A stretch of DNA of 64,000 bases from Microbacterium memoriense (GTDB lineage: Bacteria > Actinomycetota > Actinomycetes > Actinomycetales > Microbacteriaceae). The stretch's first letter is position 1; the number at the start of each line of letters is the position of its first letter. Below are positions 19,355 to 27,630 of the stretch, in pieces. The notes beneath the pieces were generated by a model. That model had not been told where the DNA came from, made no database searches, and was given only the letters and a program-made list of their open reading frames with translations. The stretch covers positions 248,001 to 312,000 of the forward strand of contig NZ_JAODOR010000011.1 in NCBI RefSeq assembly GCF_025398275.1, in the 5' to 3' direction. A program made the position numbers and the translations under genes.

Positions 19355-20326
19355 CTAGGCCACGAGCGGCGGCATCGGCCGCCACTGCGGGTCGCGCGCG
19401 ATCTTCCGGCCGTCGCGCAGCCCGCGGAACAGGTTCGATGTGCCCGTGACCTTCCGCTCGACGAACAGGAGACGGACGATCTCCTTGCCGAACGTGAGCG
19501 CGGTGCCGGCACCGAACAGCACTGGGTTGTAGACGCCGAGCGCGCGGTGGTAGCGCTTGATGTGGGCGCGGTTGCGCATGATGTAGTAGCGGTACGCATC
19601 CGACGACGCGTTCATGTGGCGGATGCCCATGTCCCACTGCTTGATCTCGCGCGTGCGGCGCAACACGAACTCGTCGACGATCACGGAGGTCGTGATCCGC
19701 GAGGCCAGCCACCCGTAGGTCTGGTCGTCCCAGTAGATGAAGAACCGGGGATCGGGCAGGCCGATCTGCTCGACGATGTCGCGGTGGATGAACATCCCCT
19801 CGAAGCAGCCCGAGTTCATCTCCTTGTAGCCGGATGCGTCGAAGCCGGACGGGGCGAAGGGGATGGGGATGCCCATCCGCTCGGCGACGCGGTACTGCCA
19901 GTAGAACTCGCTGCCGTCGTAGTCGTAGCGCCGGCCCTGGATGGACTTGAACCGCGGCGCCCACGCGCCCATGCGCGCGAGCCCATCGGGGAGGACCTCG
20001 ACATCGTCGTCCATGAGCCAGATCCACGTGGAGCCGAGCTCGTAGGCGAGGCGCATGCCCTCGCTGAATCCGCCGGATCCGCCGGTGTTCGTGTCGAGGC
20101 GGCGGTAGATGATCTCCGAGCCGATCCGGTCGCGGAACGACTCGACGACATCACCGGTGTCGTCCGTGGACGCATTGTCGACGATGACGACATGCCCGGG
20201 CTGGGGGTCCATCGCCGTGATCGATTCGAGCAGACGGGTGAGCAGATGCGCGCGATTGAACGTCACGATCGCGATCGTCGCGCTCTCGGGAGCGAAGGCG
20301 ATCGGGGCGTCAGGGGAGGAACTCAT
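19355..20326 (-). CDS. GT2 glycosyltransferase, candidate galactofuranosyltransferase
   Basis: A 323-residue GT2 protein. TIAIVTFNRAHLLTRLLESI opens the fold, IVDNASTDDTGDVV follows, and WIWLMDDDVEVLPDGL carries the metal-binding DDD. RFFIYWDDQTYGWLASR is the acceptor-side acidic motif. Large GT2 enzymes of galactan synthesis such as GlfT1 and GlfT2 share this layout, and the gene converges with wzm/wzt downstream of glf. A galactofuranosyl role is therefore plausible but not shown by sequence. It is the first (downstream) gene in a minus-strand group with two O-antigen-ligase-like genes, 12 nt from the nearer one. Base composition is GC-rich, unlike the plus-strand cluster. Confidence 0.85.
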   Translation of the reverse strand: MSSSPDAPIAFAPESATIAIVTFNRAHLLTRLLESITAMDPQPGHVVIVDNASTDDTGDVVESFRDRIGSEIIYRRLDTNTGGSGGFSEGMRLAYELGSTWIWLMDDDVEVLPDGLARMGAWAPRFKSIQGRRYDYDGSEFYWQYRVAERMGIPIPFAPSGFDASGYKEMNSGCFEGMFIHRDIVEQIGLPDPRFFIYWDDQTYGWLASRITTSVIVDEFVLRRTREIKQWDMGIRHMNASSDAYRYYIMRNRAHIKRYHRALGVYNPVLFGAGTALTFGKEIVRLLFVERKVTGTSNLFRGLRDGRKIARDPQWRPMPPLVA

Positions 20327-20338
20327 AGCCCTGGAAGT

Positions 20339-21652
20339 CTATCCCGGCGCGTGTCCGAGCCCGGTGTCGGCCGGGCTCCCGGCATCCAGTCGTCTCCGCC
20401 ACGATCGGGACTGCCCCGCCCGCACCGCGGCGAGTGACAGCAACAGCCACCCCGCGCCGGTGAGGACGTACGACTCGAAGGCGGACGTGATCGCGAGGGC
20501 GATCAGCACGAGCGGCGTCCACGCGTAGACGGTCGAGCGTCGCTGGCTCGCATCGAGCCACGAACGCACGAGTGCGATGCCGCCGACGGCGCAGAGCAGG
20601 AGAACCCCGGCCCACCCGAGTTGAAGAAGGACATCGACGTAGGCGTTCAGCGCGCTGCGGTGCGACTCGCCGAGGAGGATGTTGATCGTCGCGAACGGCG
20701 GTTCGGCGGGCGGCCATGCGCCGAACCATCCCCAGCCCTGCACGGGCTTGAGTCGGATGTAGTACTGCGCGAGCGTCCAGAGGTCCGTGCGCAGCTGGAG
20801 GTCATCGGCCGCGCCGGTCGCGGCGATGATGGCGCCCCGCTGCGTGTAGAGCGCGATCCCGGATGCCGTGACGACGCCGGCCAGCGTCCACTGCAGCCCG
20901 CGTCGGCGGCCCACGGGCGCCGCGCGCACGAGAGCGAGGGCGCCCGTGGCCACCCCGACCCCGGTCGTGAGCAGGAGAACCGTGGGTGAAGCAGACAGGA
21001 GCGCCAAGGCGGCGGCGAGCACGATCGACCCCGTGCCGACCACCGGGCGCACGGACTGGGTGCGCAGCTCGACGGCGAAGGTGATCAGCGCGATGACCGC
21101 GACGATGCCGAGGGCATTGCGGGTGCCGAAGATCCCTTGGATCGGGCCGAGTGCCGCGAGATTGCCTTGGACGCCGAGGAACGGCAGCGGCATGTCGAGG
21201 AGGATGCCGGAGACGATCTCGAGTCCGAGTGAGAATACGAGGGCGGCGCGGAGCACATCGCCCAGCGCGCGAACGGTCTGCAGGGTGTCGCGGATGTGAC
21301 CGATCGTGACCGCGAGGACCGCGACCCCGATCATCGCCAGCCAGCGCAGCAAGCTCGTCCCGGCATCCGTGCTCCAGAAGATGCTCGCGAATGCCCACGC
21401 GCACAGCAGGATCAGCGTCGACGGAACGAGGCGCAGGAACGAGACCTCGTCGCGCCGGGCGACGAGGATGCCGACACCGAGCACACAGAGCGCGGCCACG
21501 ATCGTCACGAGGGTCACCCGACCGGCGAGGCGCTCGATGAGGTGCCCGCCGAACATCGCCGCGAACACCGTCAGCGTGTAGGCACGTGCGAAGTCCGCAG
21601 ACCGCAGAAGCTCTACCGCTCGAGCGGGTGGATTCGCGTCGGAGGTCGCCAT
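20339..21652 (-). CDS. O-antigen ligase/polymerase-like membrane protein
   Basis: A 437-residue polytopic protein with about 11 helices. The central loop contains GIFGTRNALGIVAVIALITF, the Wzy_C/WaaL family signature, and LKPVQGWGWFGAWPPAEPPF, the periplasmic loop motif. Such proteins polymerise or attach lipid-linked glycans on the outer membrane face. ATG 21652 overlaps the stop codon of the upstream paralogue (TGATG), so translation is coupled. The same reading frame remains open far upstream but there it is antisense-like shadow of the other gene. Whether it acts as ligase or polymerase cannot be told. In Gram-positives the acceptor would be peptidoglycan, teichoic acid or a chain end. 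Confidence 0.87.
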   Translation of the reverse strand: MATSDANPPARAVELLRSADFARAYTLTVFAAMFGGHLIERLAGRVTLVTIVAALCVLGVGILVARRDEVSFLRLVPSTLILLCAWAFASIFWSTDAGTSLLRWLAMIGVAVLAVTIGHIRDTLQTVRALGDVLRAALVFSLGLEIVSGILLDMPLPFLGVQGNLAALGPIQGIFGTRNALGIVAVIALITFAVELRTQSVRPVVGTGSIVLAAALALLSASPTVLLLTTGVGVATGALALVRAAPVGRRRGLQWTLAGVVTASGIALYTQRGAIIAATGAADDLQLRTDLWTLAQYYIRLKPVQGWGWFGAWPPAEPPFATINILLGESHRSALNAYVDVLLQLGWAGVLLLCAVGGIALVRSWLDASQRRSTVYAWTPLVLIALAITSAFESYVLTGAGWLLLSLAAVRAGQSRSWRRRLDAGSPADTGLGHAPG

Positions 21653-23046
21653 CACTCCGTCAGCCGCTCGCCCTGTTCGCCGATCAGTCGCTGTTCCGAG
21701 GCCCCGCGGCCGAGAAGCGGTGCTTGCTTGATCTTGAATGCCAGCGCGACCAGGAAGAACCAGGCCCAGCCGAGCAACGGCCCGGACTCGGCCAGGCCCT
21801 GCACGAGCAGCAGCGCCGCGACGAGCGTCGGGAGGAGCGTGACGGCAGAGTAGGGGCGGTCGGCGACGAGGTCCCAGCGCGGCCGATCGACCGCGAAGAA
21901 CCACGAGCGCCACACGAACGCGAGGATCGTCAGCGCGACGAGCGCGACGCCGATGACGCCGAGCTGGAGGAAGACATCCAGCCACATGTTGTGGGCCTGC
22001 ATGACGGTGACACCGTGGTCGACGATCCAGCCGTCGAAGAAGGGGTCGGTCGGGACCCACGGGGTCGAGAAGCCCCAGCCGAGGACCGGTCGCTCGGCGG
22101 CCCGCTCCCAGACCAGCCCCCAGATGCGCTCGCGCCCCGTGAGGTCGGACGACCGGCCGAGGAGCGTGAACAGTCGTTCCCGGCCCGTCCACAGCGCCAC
22201 GAGCCCGCCGACCGCGATGACGGCGTAGGCGAGGTAGTAGCGGGTGCGGCCTCCGGGCCGCCTGGTCGTGCGCATCAGCAGCGCGGTGGCCAGAGCGATG
22301 ACCACGCCCGCCGCAGCCAGGTACGCGGTCGCCGAGCCCGCGCGGACGAAGAGAAACGCCGACAGGACGATCCAGGCGTAGAGGAACGCGCGGCGGGGCG
22401 CGCGGGAGGCGATGCGGAGCGAAAAGACGATCAACCCGAGGAGGGCGACGTAGGCCAGTGCGTTCGCGTTGCCGAACAGGCCCTGGATGCGCCCGCCGTC
22501 GAACAGATTGTCGCGGCTCCACATTTCGATGGGGTCGACGCCCGATTCCGGGCGACCGAAGCCGGGCATGACCGGGCCGCGCCAGACGAGGGAGACCCAG
22601 AGTTCGAACACGATCGACAGGCCGAGGATCCACTTCAACGCCGAGGCGATCGAGCGCACAAGCTCCCGCCAGGTGAGGACCGCGCCGATGAACATCGCCT
22701 GCACCGTCGTGCTGAGCAGGAGCAGGAGCGTCGTCACGCTCGCATCGGGGTACGCGGTCCACAGGATCGAAAAGGTGGCCCAGGCGACGTATCCCACGGC
22801 GAACCAGGGCAGTCGTCGCCACTGAACCTCGGGTCGGATGACGAGCCACAGGATCACCGACACGAGCCCCGAGCCGTACGCGACGGCGCCGGTGCCGATG
22901 ACGCCGAACGCCATCAGCCAGGACGTTCCGGCCAACGCGCCCGCCAAGACGAAGATGCACCATCCGCGCACCAGCAGATGCCCGGTCTTCTCCCGGATCG
23001 GCGCCGCGGGTGGCGCCGAGATCGGATGCATCGTGTGGACGGCCAT
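21652..23046 (-). CDS. O-antigen ligase/polymerase-like membrane protein, paralogue
   Basis: A 464-residue protein with about 12 helices and the same family signature as its neighbour: IQGLFGNANALAYVALLGLIVF and RPVLGWGFSTPWVPTDPFFDG, then HNMWLDVFLQLGVIGV. It shares order and motifs with the gene at 20339-21652, consistent with an old tandem duplication whose copies have diverged. ATG 23046 is preceded on the minus strand by TAGCCT nine nt upstream. The gene is divergent from manA. Both ligase-like proteins plus the GT2 at 19355 probably form one transcript starting here. Confidence 0.88.
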   Translation of the reverse strand: MAVHTMHPISAPPAAPIREKTGHLLVRGWCIFVLAGALAGTSWLMAFGVIGTGAVAYGSGLVSVILWLVIRPEVQWRRLPWFAVGYVAWATFSILWTAYPDASVTTLLLLLSTTVQAMFIGAVLTWRELVRSIASALKWILGLSIVFELWVSLVWRGPVMPGFGRPESGVDPIEMWSRDNLFDGGRIQGLFGNANALAYVALLGLIVFSLRIASRAPRRAFLYAWIVLSAFLFVRAGSATAYLAAAGVVIALATALLMRTTRRPGGRTRYYLAYAVIAVGGLVALWTGRERLFTLLGRSSDLTGRERIWGLVWERAAERPVLGWGFSTPWVPTDPFFDGWIVDHGVTVMQAHNMWLDVFLQLGVIGVALVALTILAFVWRSWFFAVDRPRWDLVADRPYSAVTLLPTLVAALLLVQGLAESGPLLGWAWFFLVALAFKIKQAPLLGRGASEQRLIGEQGERLTE

Positions 23047-23110
23047 GGTCAGATCAGGCTACCGCCCGGCGCGCCCTGGCCCCGTTCTCGCGCGGCTCTA
23101 GGCTGAAGAC
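23047..23110. promoter_or_regulatory. Divergent promoter region between ligase-like operon and manA
   Basis: On the minus strand TAGCCT (23061-23056) precedes ATG 23046 by nine nt. On the plus strand TAGGCT (23099-23104) precedes ATG 23111 by six nt. Both fit leaderless or near-leaderless initiation, and neither has a recognisable -35. Confidence 0.5.
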
Positions 23111-24259
23111 ATGCTCCTGCCGATCTCGAACACCCCCCGCGCCTACGCCTGGGGGTCGACCTCCCTGATCGCCGATCTGGAGGGGCGGACCCCGACGGGT
23201 GTGCCCGAGGCCGAGTCCTGGTACGGCGACTACGCCGGATCGCCGGCCGTCGTGGATGACGGCACAGGGCGAACGCTCGACGTCGCACTCGCCGAGGCGG
23301 GGGAGGCGCCGCTGCCGTACCTGATGAAGCTGTTGGCCGCGGCATCCTCCCTGTCGATCCAAGCCCACCCCACCAAGGAGCAAGCCGCCGCAGGCTTCGC
23401 GCGCGACGAGGCGCGCGGCATCGCCCGGGATGCCGCGGACCGCACCTATCGTGACGACAACCACAAACCCGAGATCATCGTCGCGCTCAGCGACACCTTC
23501 CGGGCTCTCGTCGGCCTCCGCCCGCTGGCGGACACGCGCCGGCTCGTCGCCACGCTGGGTGATGCGGACAGCATCCGAGCACTCGGCGATCGCTTGCAGG
23601 GTGCCGACGAGTCGGCGCTCCTGCGCGACACGATCGCCTGGGCGTTGTCGGGACAGGCGCCCGTCGCGGACATCGCCGAGGCGCTCGAGGGAGCCGGATC
23701 GGCCGAGTTCGCGGCGGAGCTCGACCTCTATCGCACGATCGCCGCGGACTTCCCGGGCGATGCCGGGCTCATCGTCGCGCTCCTGATGAATCTCGTCGTC
23801 CTTCGGCGTGGGGAAGCGGTCTTCGCCCCGGCCGGTGTGCTCCACGCCTATCAGGACGGACTCGGCGTCGAACTCATGGCGGCGAGCGACAACGTCCTCC
23901 GTGGCGGACTCACCCCCAAGCACATCGACGTCACGGAGCTGTTGTCCATCGTCGACACGACTCCGGGAGCTGTGCCGCTCGTGCCTGCCCGCGAGGTCGC
24001 TCCGGGGGTGGAGGTCTTCGATGTCGACGCGCCCGATTTCGCCCTGGCGCGGGTTGTCGTCGGCGCGGGTGACCCGGTCCGCCTTCCTCTCACCGGCGCG
24101 GCCATCGCGCTCGCCGTGCGCGGCGAGGTCGAGGTAGCGGGGCAGGGCGGTGCCGCGGCGCTCGTCCCCGGGCGGGCCGTGTTCTTCTCGCCGGATGAGC
24201 CGGAAGCGGTCTTCGCGGGTGTCGGTGAGGTCTTCGTCGCACAGCCCGGCCGCCGCTGA
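23111..24259 (+). CDS. manA: Mannose-6-phosphate isomerase, class I
   Basis: ManA interconverts fructose-6-phosphate and mannose-6-phosphate, feeding GDP-mannose for glycan and lipid glycosylation. The 382-residue protein begins LPISNTPRAYAWGSTSLIADL and has the zinc-binding segment SIQAHPTKEQA, with DNHKPEIIVAL supplying a further ligand. GVLHAYQDGLGVELMAASDNVLRGGLTPKHID is the second metal-site region and contains the catalytic arginine area. In mycobacteria manA lies near whiB2 and manB; here it is immediately upstream of whiB2, but manB is not seen in the window. Start ATG 23111 is set by TAGGCT six nt upstream. Confidence 0.96.
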   Translation: MLLPISNTPRAYAWGSTSLIADLEGRTPTGVPEAESWYGDYAGSPAVVDDGTGRTLDVALAEAGEAPLPYLMKLLAAASSLSIQAHPTKEQAAAGFARDEARGIARDAADRTYRDDNHKPEIIVALSDTFRALVGLRPLADTRRLVATLGDADSIRALGDRLQGADESALLRDTIAWALSGQAPVADIAEALEGAGSAEFAAELDLYRTIAADFPGDAGLIVALLMNLVVLRRGEAVFAPAGVLHAYQDGLGVELMAASDNVLRGGLTPKHIDVTELLSIVDTTPGAVPLVPAREVAPGVEVFDVDAPDFALARVVVGAGDPVRLPLTGAAIALAVRGEVEVAGQGGAAALVPGRAVFFSPDEPEAVFAGVGEVFVAQPGRR

Positions 24260-24297
24260 TTCGCATGAATCTGTCGCGACACGCCGCAAAAACCCCG

Positions 24298-24326
24298 TAA
24301 AGCTTCAATCTTGCCTTGAGGCTTTA
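24298..24326. repeat. Inverted repeat upstream of whiB2
   Basis: TAAAGCTTCAA (24298-24308) and TTGAGGCTTTA (24316-24326) are inverted copies with one mismatch and a 7-nt spacer. The site is AT-rich inside a GC-rich region and ends 11 nt before the putative -35 of whiB2. A regulator operator is likely. A manA terminator is less likely because no T tract follows. Confidence 0.6.
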
Positions 24327-24337
24327 CGATCTGCGAC

Positions 24338-24366
24338 TTGACCCGAGCGAATGACAAGGGTGTAAT
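24338..24366 (+). promoter_or_regulatory. Putative whiB2 promoter with both hexamers
   Basis: TTGACC (24338-24343), a 17-nt spacer and TGTAAT (24361-24366) give a near-consensus housekeeping promoter, unusual here because most promoters in the window lack a -35. The leader would be about 43 nt and includes a GGGGAGAG ribosome site before ATG 24416. Confidence 0.6.
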
Positions 24367-24415
24367 TATCCCAACACGCGGAACAGCGTGTGGGGAAAAA
24401 GGTGGGGAGAGCGAT

Positions 24416-24733
24416 ATGACGGCTTACCGTTCCGGCGTTCCCGACAATTGGTTCGTCGACCCGGTCAACCTCGGTGTCCCCGGGGTGCGGCGACCGGTTG
24501 AGGGTGAACTCGACACCACGCTGTCGTGGCAGTCCGATGCGCTGTGCGCACAGACCGACCCCGAAGCCTTCTTCCCGGAGAAGGGCGGATCGACCCGCGA
24601 TGCCAAACGCGTCTGCACGACGTGCGACGTGCGCGGCGAGTGCCTGGAATATGCACTCAACAACGACGAGCGCTTCGGCATTTGGGGCGGGCTCAGCGAG
24701 CGCGAGCGCCGCAAGCTCAAGCGCCGCGCCTGA
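24416..24733 (+). CDS. whiB2: WhiB-family iron-sulfur regulator, WhiB2/WhmD type
   Basis: A 105-residue regulator with a 4Fe-4S cluster held by Cys44, Cys67, Cys70 and Cys76 (C-x22-C-x2-C-x5-C). ERFGIWGGLSERERRKLKRR gives the turn and basic DNA-contact tail. FFPEKGGSTRDAKRVC is characteristic of the WhiB2/WhmD/WhiB branch, which controls septation and cell division in mycobacteria and sporulation septation in Streptomyces with WhiA. ATG 24416 has GGGGAG upstream and removes a poorly conserved extension. It stands between manA and a giant envelope protein gene, as in related actinobacteria. The upstream inverted repeat and a nearby GACAC (24278-24282, a WhiA-like core) suggest regulated expression. 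Confidence 0.93.
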   Translation: MTAYRSGVPDNWFVDPVNLGVPGVRRPVEGELDTTLSWQSDALCAQTDPEAFFPEKGGSTRDAKRVCTTCDVRGECLEYALNNDERFGIWGGLSERERRKLKRRA

Positions 24734-24792
24734 TCTCACACGTCGATCTCGGGACTCGCGGGGGATGGTCGAGCCTGTTCGCACCCCGCGCC

Positions 24793-24807
24793 TAGGCTGA
24801 CCTGGTC
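24793..24807 (+). promoter_or_regulatory. Putative -10 for the giant GT2-membrane gene
   Basis: TAGGCT (24793-24798) lies nine nt before ATG 24808. Any leader would be only a few nt and has no Shine-Dalgarno. Confidence 0.45.
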
Positions 24808-27630
24808 ATGCCCGCCAGAGTTCACGCGCTGCTGGTCGTGCGCCCCGACGGGCGCGTGCCCGCCGACCTTCATCTGCAGCGGACGCTCACTGCCCTCAAA
24901 GAGCAGTCGCGCCCGCTCGATGCGCTGACCCTTGTGCTCTGCGGGACGGATGCCGCCATTTCGCGTCTGGCCGCCGATTCCGGTGCCGAAGGGGTCATCA
25001 CCGCCGACCGGCGGACGTCGTTCGCCGAGGCCGTGGCGATGGCCAGCCGTCGACTCGACGGTGATGCGGTGTGGTTGTTGACACAAGACTCCGCCCCCGC
25101 TCCGGATGCCCTCATCCGCCTCGCCGGTGCGCTCGAGACAGCCCCGTCGGTCGCGATCGCCGCTCCGAAGCTCGTGCGGTGGAACGACGCCGGTCAGATC
25201 GTCTCCCTCGGCACGTCGATGACCGCACTCGGCCGCACCGTGCCGCTGGCTGATGGAGAGCTCGACCAAGGGCAGCACGACGCGCGCGAAGACGTCATGG
25301 GCGCCGACGTCCGCGGACTGCTCGTCCGGGCGGCCGCGTGGCGAGAGCTCGACGGCATCGACGGGGCACTGGCCGGAGCCGACGAAGGGCTCGACCTGGG
25401 AGTGCGGGCGCGCCTGCGCGGCGACCGTGTCGTCCTCGTCCCCGGCGCGGTCATCGCGGTCGCGGGTGACGGTGTGGCCGGGATGCCGGTTGCACCCGGA
25501 GCATGGGTGCGACGCGCCTACGCTCCACGCACGGCTCAGTTGCACCGCCGCCTCGTCTACGCCCCCACCGCCGCAGTTCCGCTGCATTGGCTGAGCCTTC
25601 TGCCGCTCGCCTTCGCCCGATCCCTCGGACATCTCCTGGCCAAGCGGCCGGGGCAGATCGGACCGGAGTGGGCGGCGGCGACGACCACCCTCGTGCGCGT
25701 GGGATCCGTCGCGCGGGCGCGCTCCGGCATCCGTCGCACTCGCAGGTCCGGCTGGCCCGCTCTGGCACCCCTGCGCGTGACCTCGACCGAGCTCCGTCAG
25801 CGTTTCGATCCGGACACGTCCCGCACGGCGGGCCCCGGCCGCACGGAGCTGCGCTTCTTCAGCGGCGGCGGAGCCTGGATCGCCTTGGCCTTCTTGGCGG
25901 TCTCGGTCGTCGCGTTCACCTCGCTGCTGGCGTGGCCCGTGCTCGGCGGCGGGGCGCTCGCTCCGCTGCGCGCCACGGTCGGACAGCTGTGGGCCGATGC
26001 GGCGAGCGGCCCCCGCGCACTCGGGTGGGCCACGTCGGGGCCGGCCGACCCGTTCGCCGCCGTGATCGCACTCCTCGGTTCACTCTGGCCTGCGGCGCCC
26101 TCGCGCGCCCTCGTCGTCCTGTGGTTCCTCGCCTTGCCGCTGGCCGCACTCGGCGGGTGGTTCGCCACGACACGCGTCAGTGAACGCAGCAGCATCCGTG
26201 CCGTGGGTGCGGTCGCGTGGGCGCTTGCGCCGATGTTCCTCGCCGCCCTGATGGAGGGCCGGCCCACGGGCGTGCTCGTGCACCTCCTCCTGCCCTGGCT
26301 GGTGTACACCGCGACGGTCGCCCACCGCTCCTGGAGCGCCGCCGGTGTCGCATCCGTGATCCTCGTGGCCGTTGTCGCCTGCGCTCCGGCGCTCGCGCCG
26401 GCCCTCGCGCTCGTGTGGGTCGTCGCAATCGTGCTCACCGCCGTTCTCCGGCACGGCGTGGGCCTCGGCCGCGTGATCTGGCTCGTCATCCCCACCGCGG
26501 TCGCGTTCGCCCCGCTCATCTGGGTGCGCGTGCGCGCGGGCGATCCCTGGTCGCTCTTCGCCGACCCCGGAGTGCCGCTTGCGCCCGAGTCGGGCGTCGA
26601 CCTGGTGCGTCGGCTCTTCCTGGCTGCGGGATTTCCCGGGACGGATGCCGGGGGCTGGGCTGCGGTGACGGGATCCTCCGCACTCTGGGTCGCCCTCCTT
26701 CTGGCCCCGTTCCTCCTTCTCGCGCTGCTCGCCCCGTCCGCGGGCCGCCTCATTCCCGCATCCGTCCTGCTCCTGACCGCGCTGGCGGGCCTCGCGACGG
26801 CGACCCTCACCCTCGGGGTCGTGCTGAGCACGAGCGGTCCCGACCAGATCGGGATCTGGCCCGGCACAGCGCTCAGCCTCTACTGGATCGGACTGCTGGG
26901 TGCGGCGCTGACGACCGTCGATGTCTGGCGGGTGTTGGCCCGCGTTCGGGAGCCGATCGTCGTCGTCCTCCTTCTCCTCGTGGCCGTCGCCGCGGCGCCC
27001 GCGGTCGCCGCGCCCCTGCGTGGTGCAGCGGCGCTCACCGAAGGAACGGCCAGCACGCTCCCGGCCTATGTCGCAGCCGAGGGGCGCGACGGCATGGATC
27101 AGGCCACGTTCGTGATCACACCCATCTCGGGCGGTGCCGTCGTCGATGTCGTCTGGGGCGAGACCTCGGCGCTCGGCGGCCAGTCGGCGCTCCGCTCCGC
27201 ACGCACCTCGACGGATGCCGGCGACGCCGAGGCAGCGCAGCTGGCGGCGGCGCTGATGTCCGACCCGGGCGGCGATACGGTGGATCGTCTGGCGGCGCAC
27301 GGCGTCGCGTTCGTGATGCTCGGCGCCGACGGGTCAACGGACTCCGACGATGCCCGCGAGCTCCGCATCCAGGCCGTCACCTCGCTCGACCAGCGCGACG
27401 ACCTCGAAAAGGTCGGTGAGACCACGAAGGGCATGCTCTGGCGGGTCGCCGTCCCGATCACCGATCGCGCGGTGTCATCTGCGGCGCAGGCCGAGGCGGC
27501 TCGCACTGCGGCCGTCCAGCTCGGGATCATCGCGATCGCCCTGCTGCTGGCCGTGCCCACCCGCCGGTCGATCGCCGATGCCCGGCGGTGGCCGCGCGTC
27601 GTGGGAATCGGGGGAGGGCGACGCCGATGA
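24808..27630 (+). CDS. Giant GT2-domain multi-pass membrane protein
   Basis: A 940-residue protein. Residues 1-270 resemble a GT2 glycosyltransferase (VHALLVVRPDGRVPADLHLQ and WLLTQDSAPAPDALIRLAGAL, where the usual DXD is replaced by QDS). Residues about 350-760 contain some 12 membrane helices. After TEGTASTLPAYVA comes a soluble extracytoplasmic segment (about 770-910), then a last helix and a basic tail. Similar proteins sit next to whiB2 in many Actinobacteria. Their substrate is not established; a role in envelope glycan or lipoglycan assembly is inferred. The weak metal motif raises the question of whether the GT2 part is active. The stop overlaps the next start (ATGA). Confidence 0.85.
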   Translation: MPARVHALLVVRPDGRVPADLHLQRTLTALKEQSRPLDALTLVLCGTDAAISRLAADSGAEGVITADRRTSFAEAVAMASRRLDGDAVWLLTQDSAPAPDALIRLAGALETAPSVAIAAPKLVRWNDAGQIVSLGTSMTALGRTVPLADGELDQGQHDAREDVMGADVRGLLVRAAAWRELDGIDGALAGADEGLDLGVRARLRGDRVVLVPGAVIAVAGDGVAGMPVAPGAWVRRAYAPRTAQLHRRLVYAPTAAVPLHWLSLLPLAFARSLGHLLAKRPGQIGPEWAAATTTLVRVGSVARARSGIRRTRRSGWPALAPLRVTSTELRQRFDPDTSRTAGPGRTELRFFSGGGAWIALAFLAVSVVAFTSLLAWPVLGGGALAPLRATVGQLWADAASGPRALGWATSGPADPFAAVIALLGSLWPAAPSRALVVLWFLALPLAALGGWFATTRVSERSSIRAVGAVAWALAPMFLAALMEGRPTGVLVHLLLPWLVYTATVAHRSWSAAGVASVILVAVVACAPALAPALALVWVVAIVLTAVLRHGVGLGRVIWLVIPTAVAFAPLIWVRVRAGDPWSLFADPGVPLAPESGVDLVRRLFLAAGFPGTDAGGWAAVTGSSALWVALLLAPFLLLALLAPSAGRLIPASVLLLTALAGLATATLTLGVVLSTSGPDQIGIWPGTALSLYWIGLLGAALTTVDVWRVLARVREPIVVVLLLLVAVAAAPAVAAPLRGAAALTEGTASTLPAYVAAEGRDGMDQATFVITPISGGAVVDVVWGETSALGGQSALRSARTSTDAGDAEAAQLAAALMSDPGGDTVDRLAAHGVAFVMLGADGSTDSDDARELRIQAVTSLDQRDDLEKVGETTKGMLWRVAVPITDRAVSSAAQAEAARTAAVQLGIIAIALLLAVPTRRSIADARRWPRVVGIGGGRRR

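Noticed and set aside
21653-22963. The 20339-21652 ligase-like frame stays open to 22963, giving an 874-residue protein
   Set aside because: The extra part is Arg/Pro/His-rich shadow of the second ligase-like gene in another frame. The real start is ATG 21652, coupled to the upstream stop.
21586-23106. A 506-residue plus-strand frame opposite the ligase-like genes
   Set aside because: The composition is almost entirely Arg/Asp/Glu/Gly, typical of frame shadow over membrane-protein codons.
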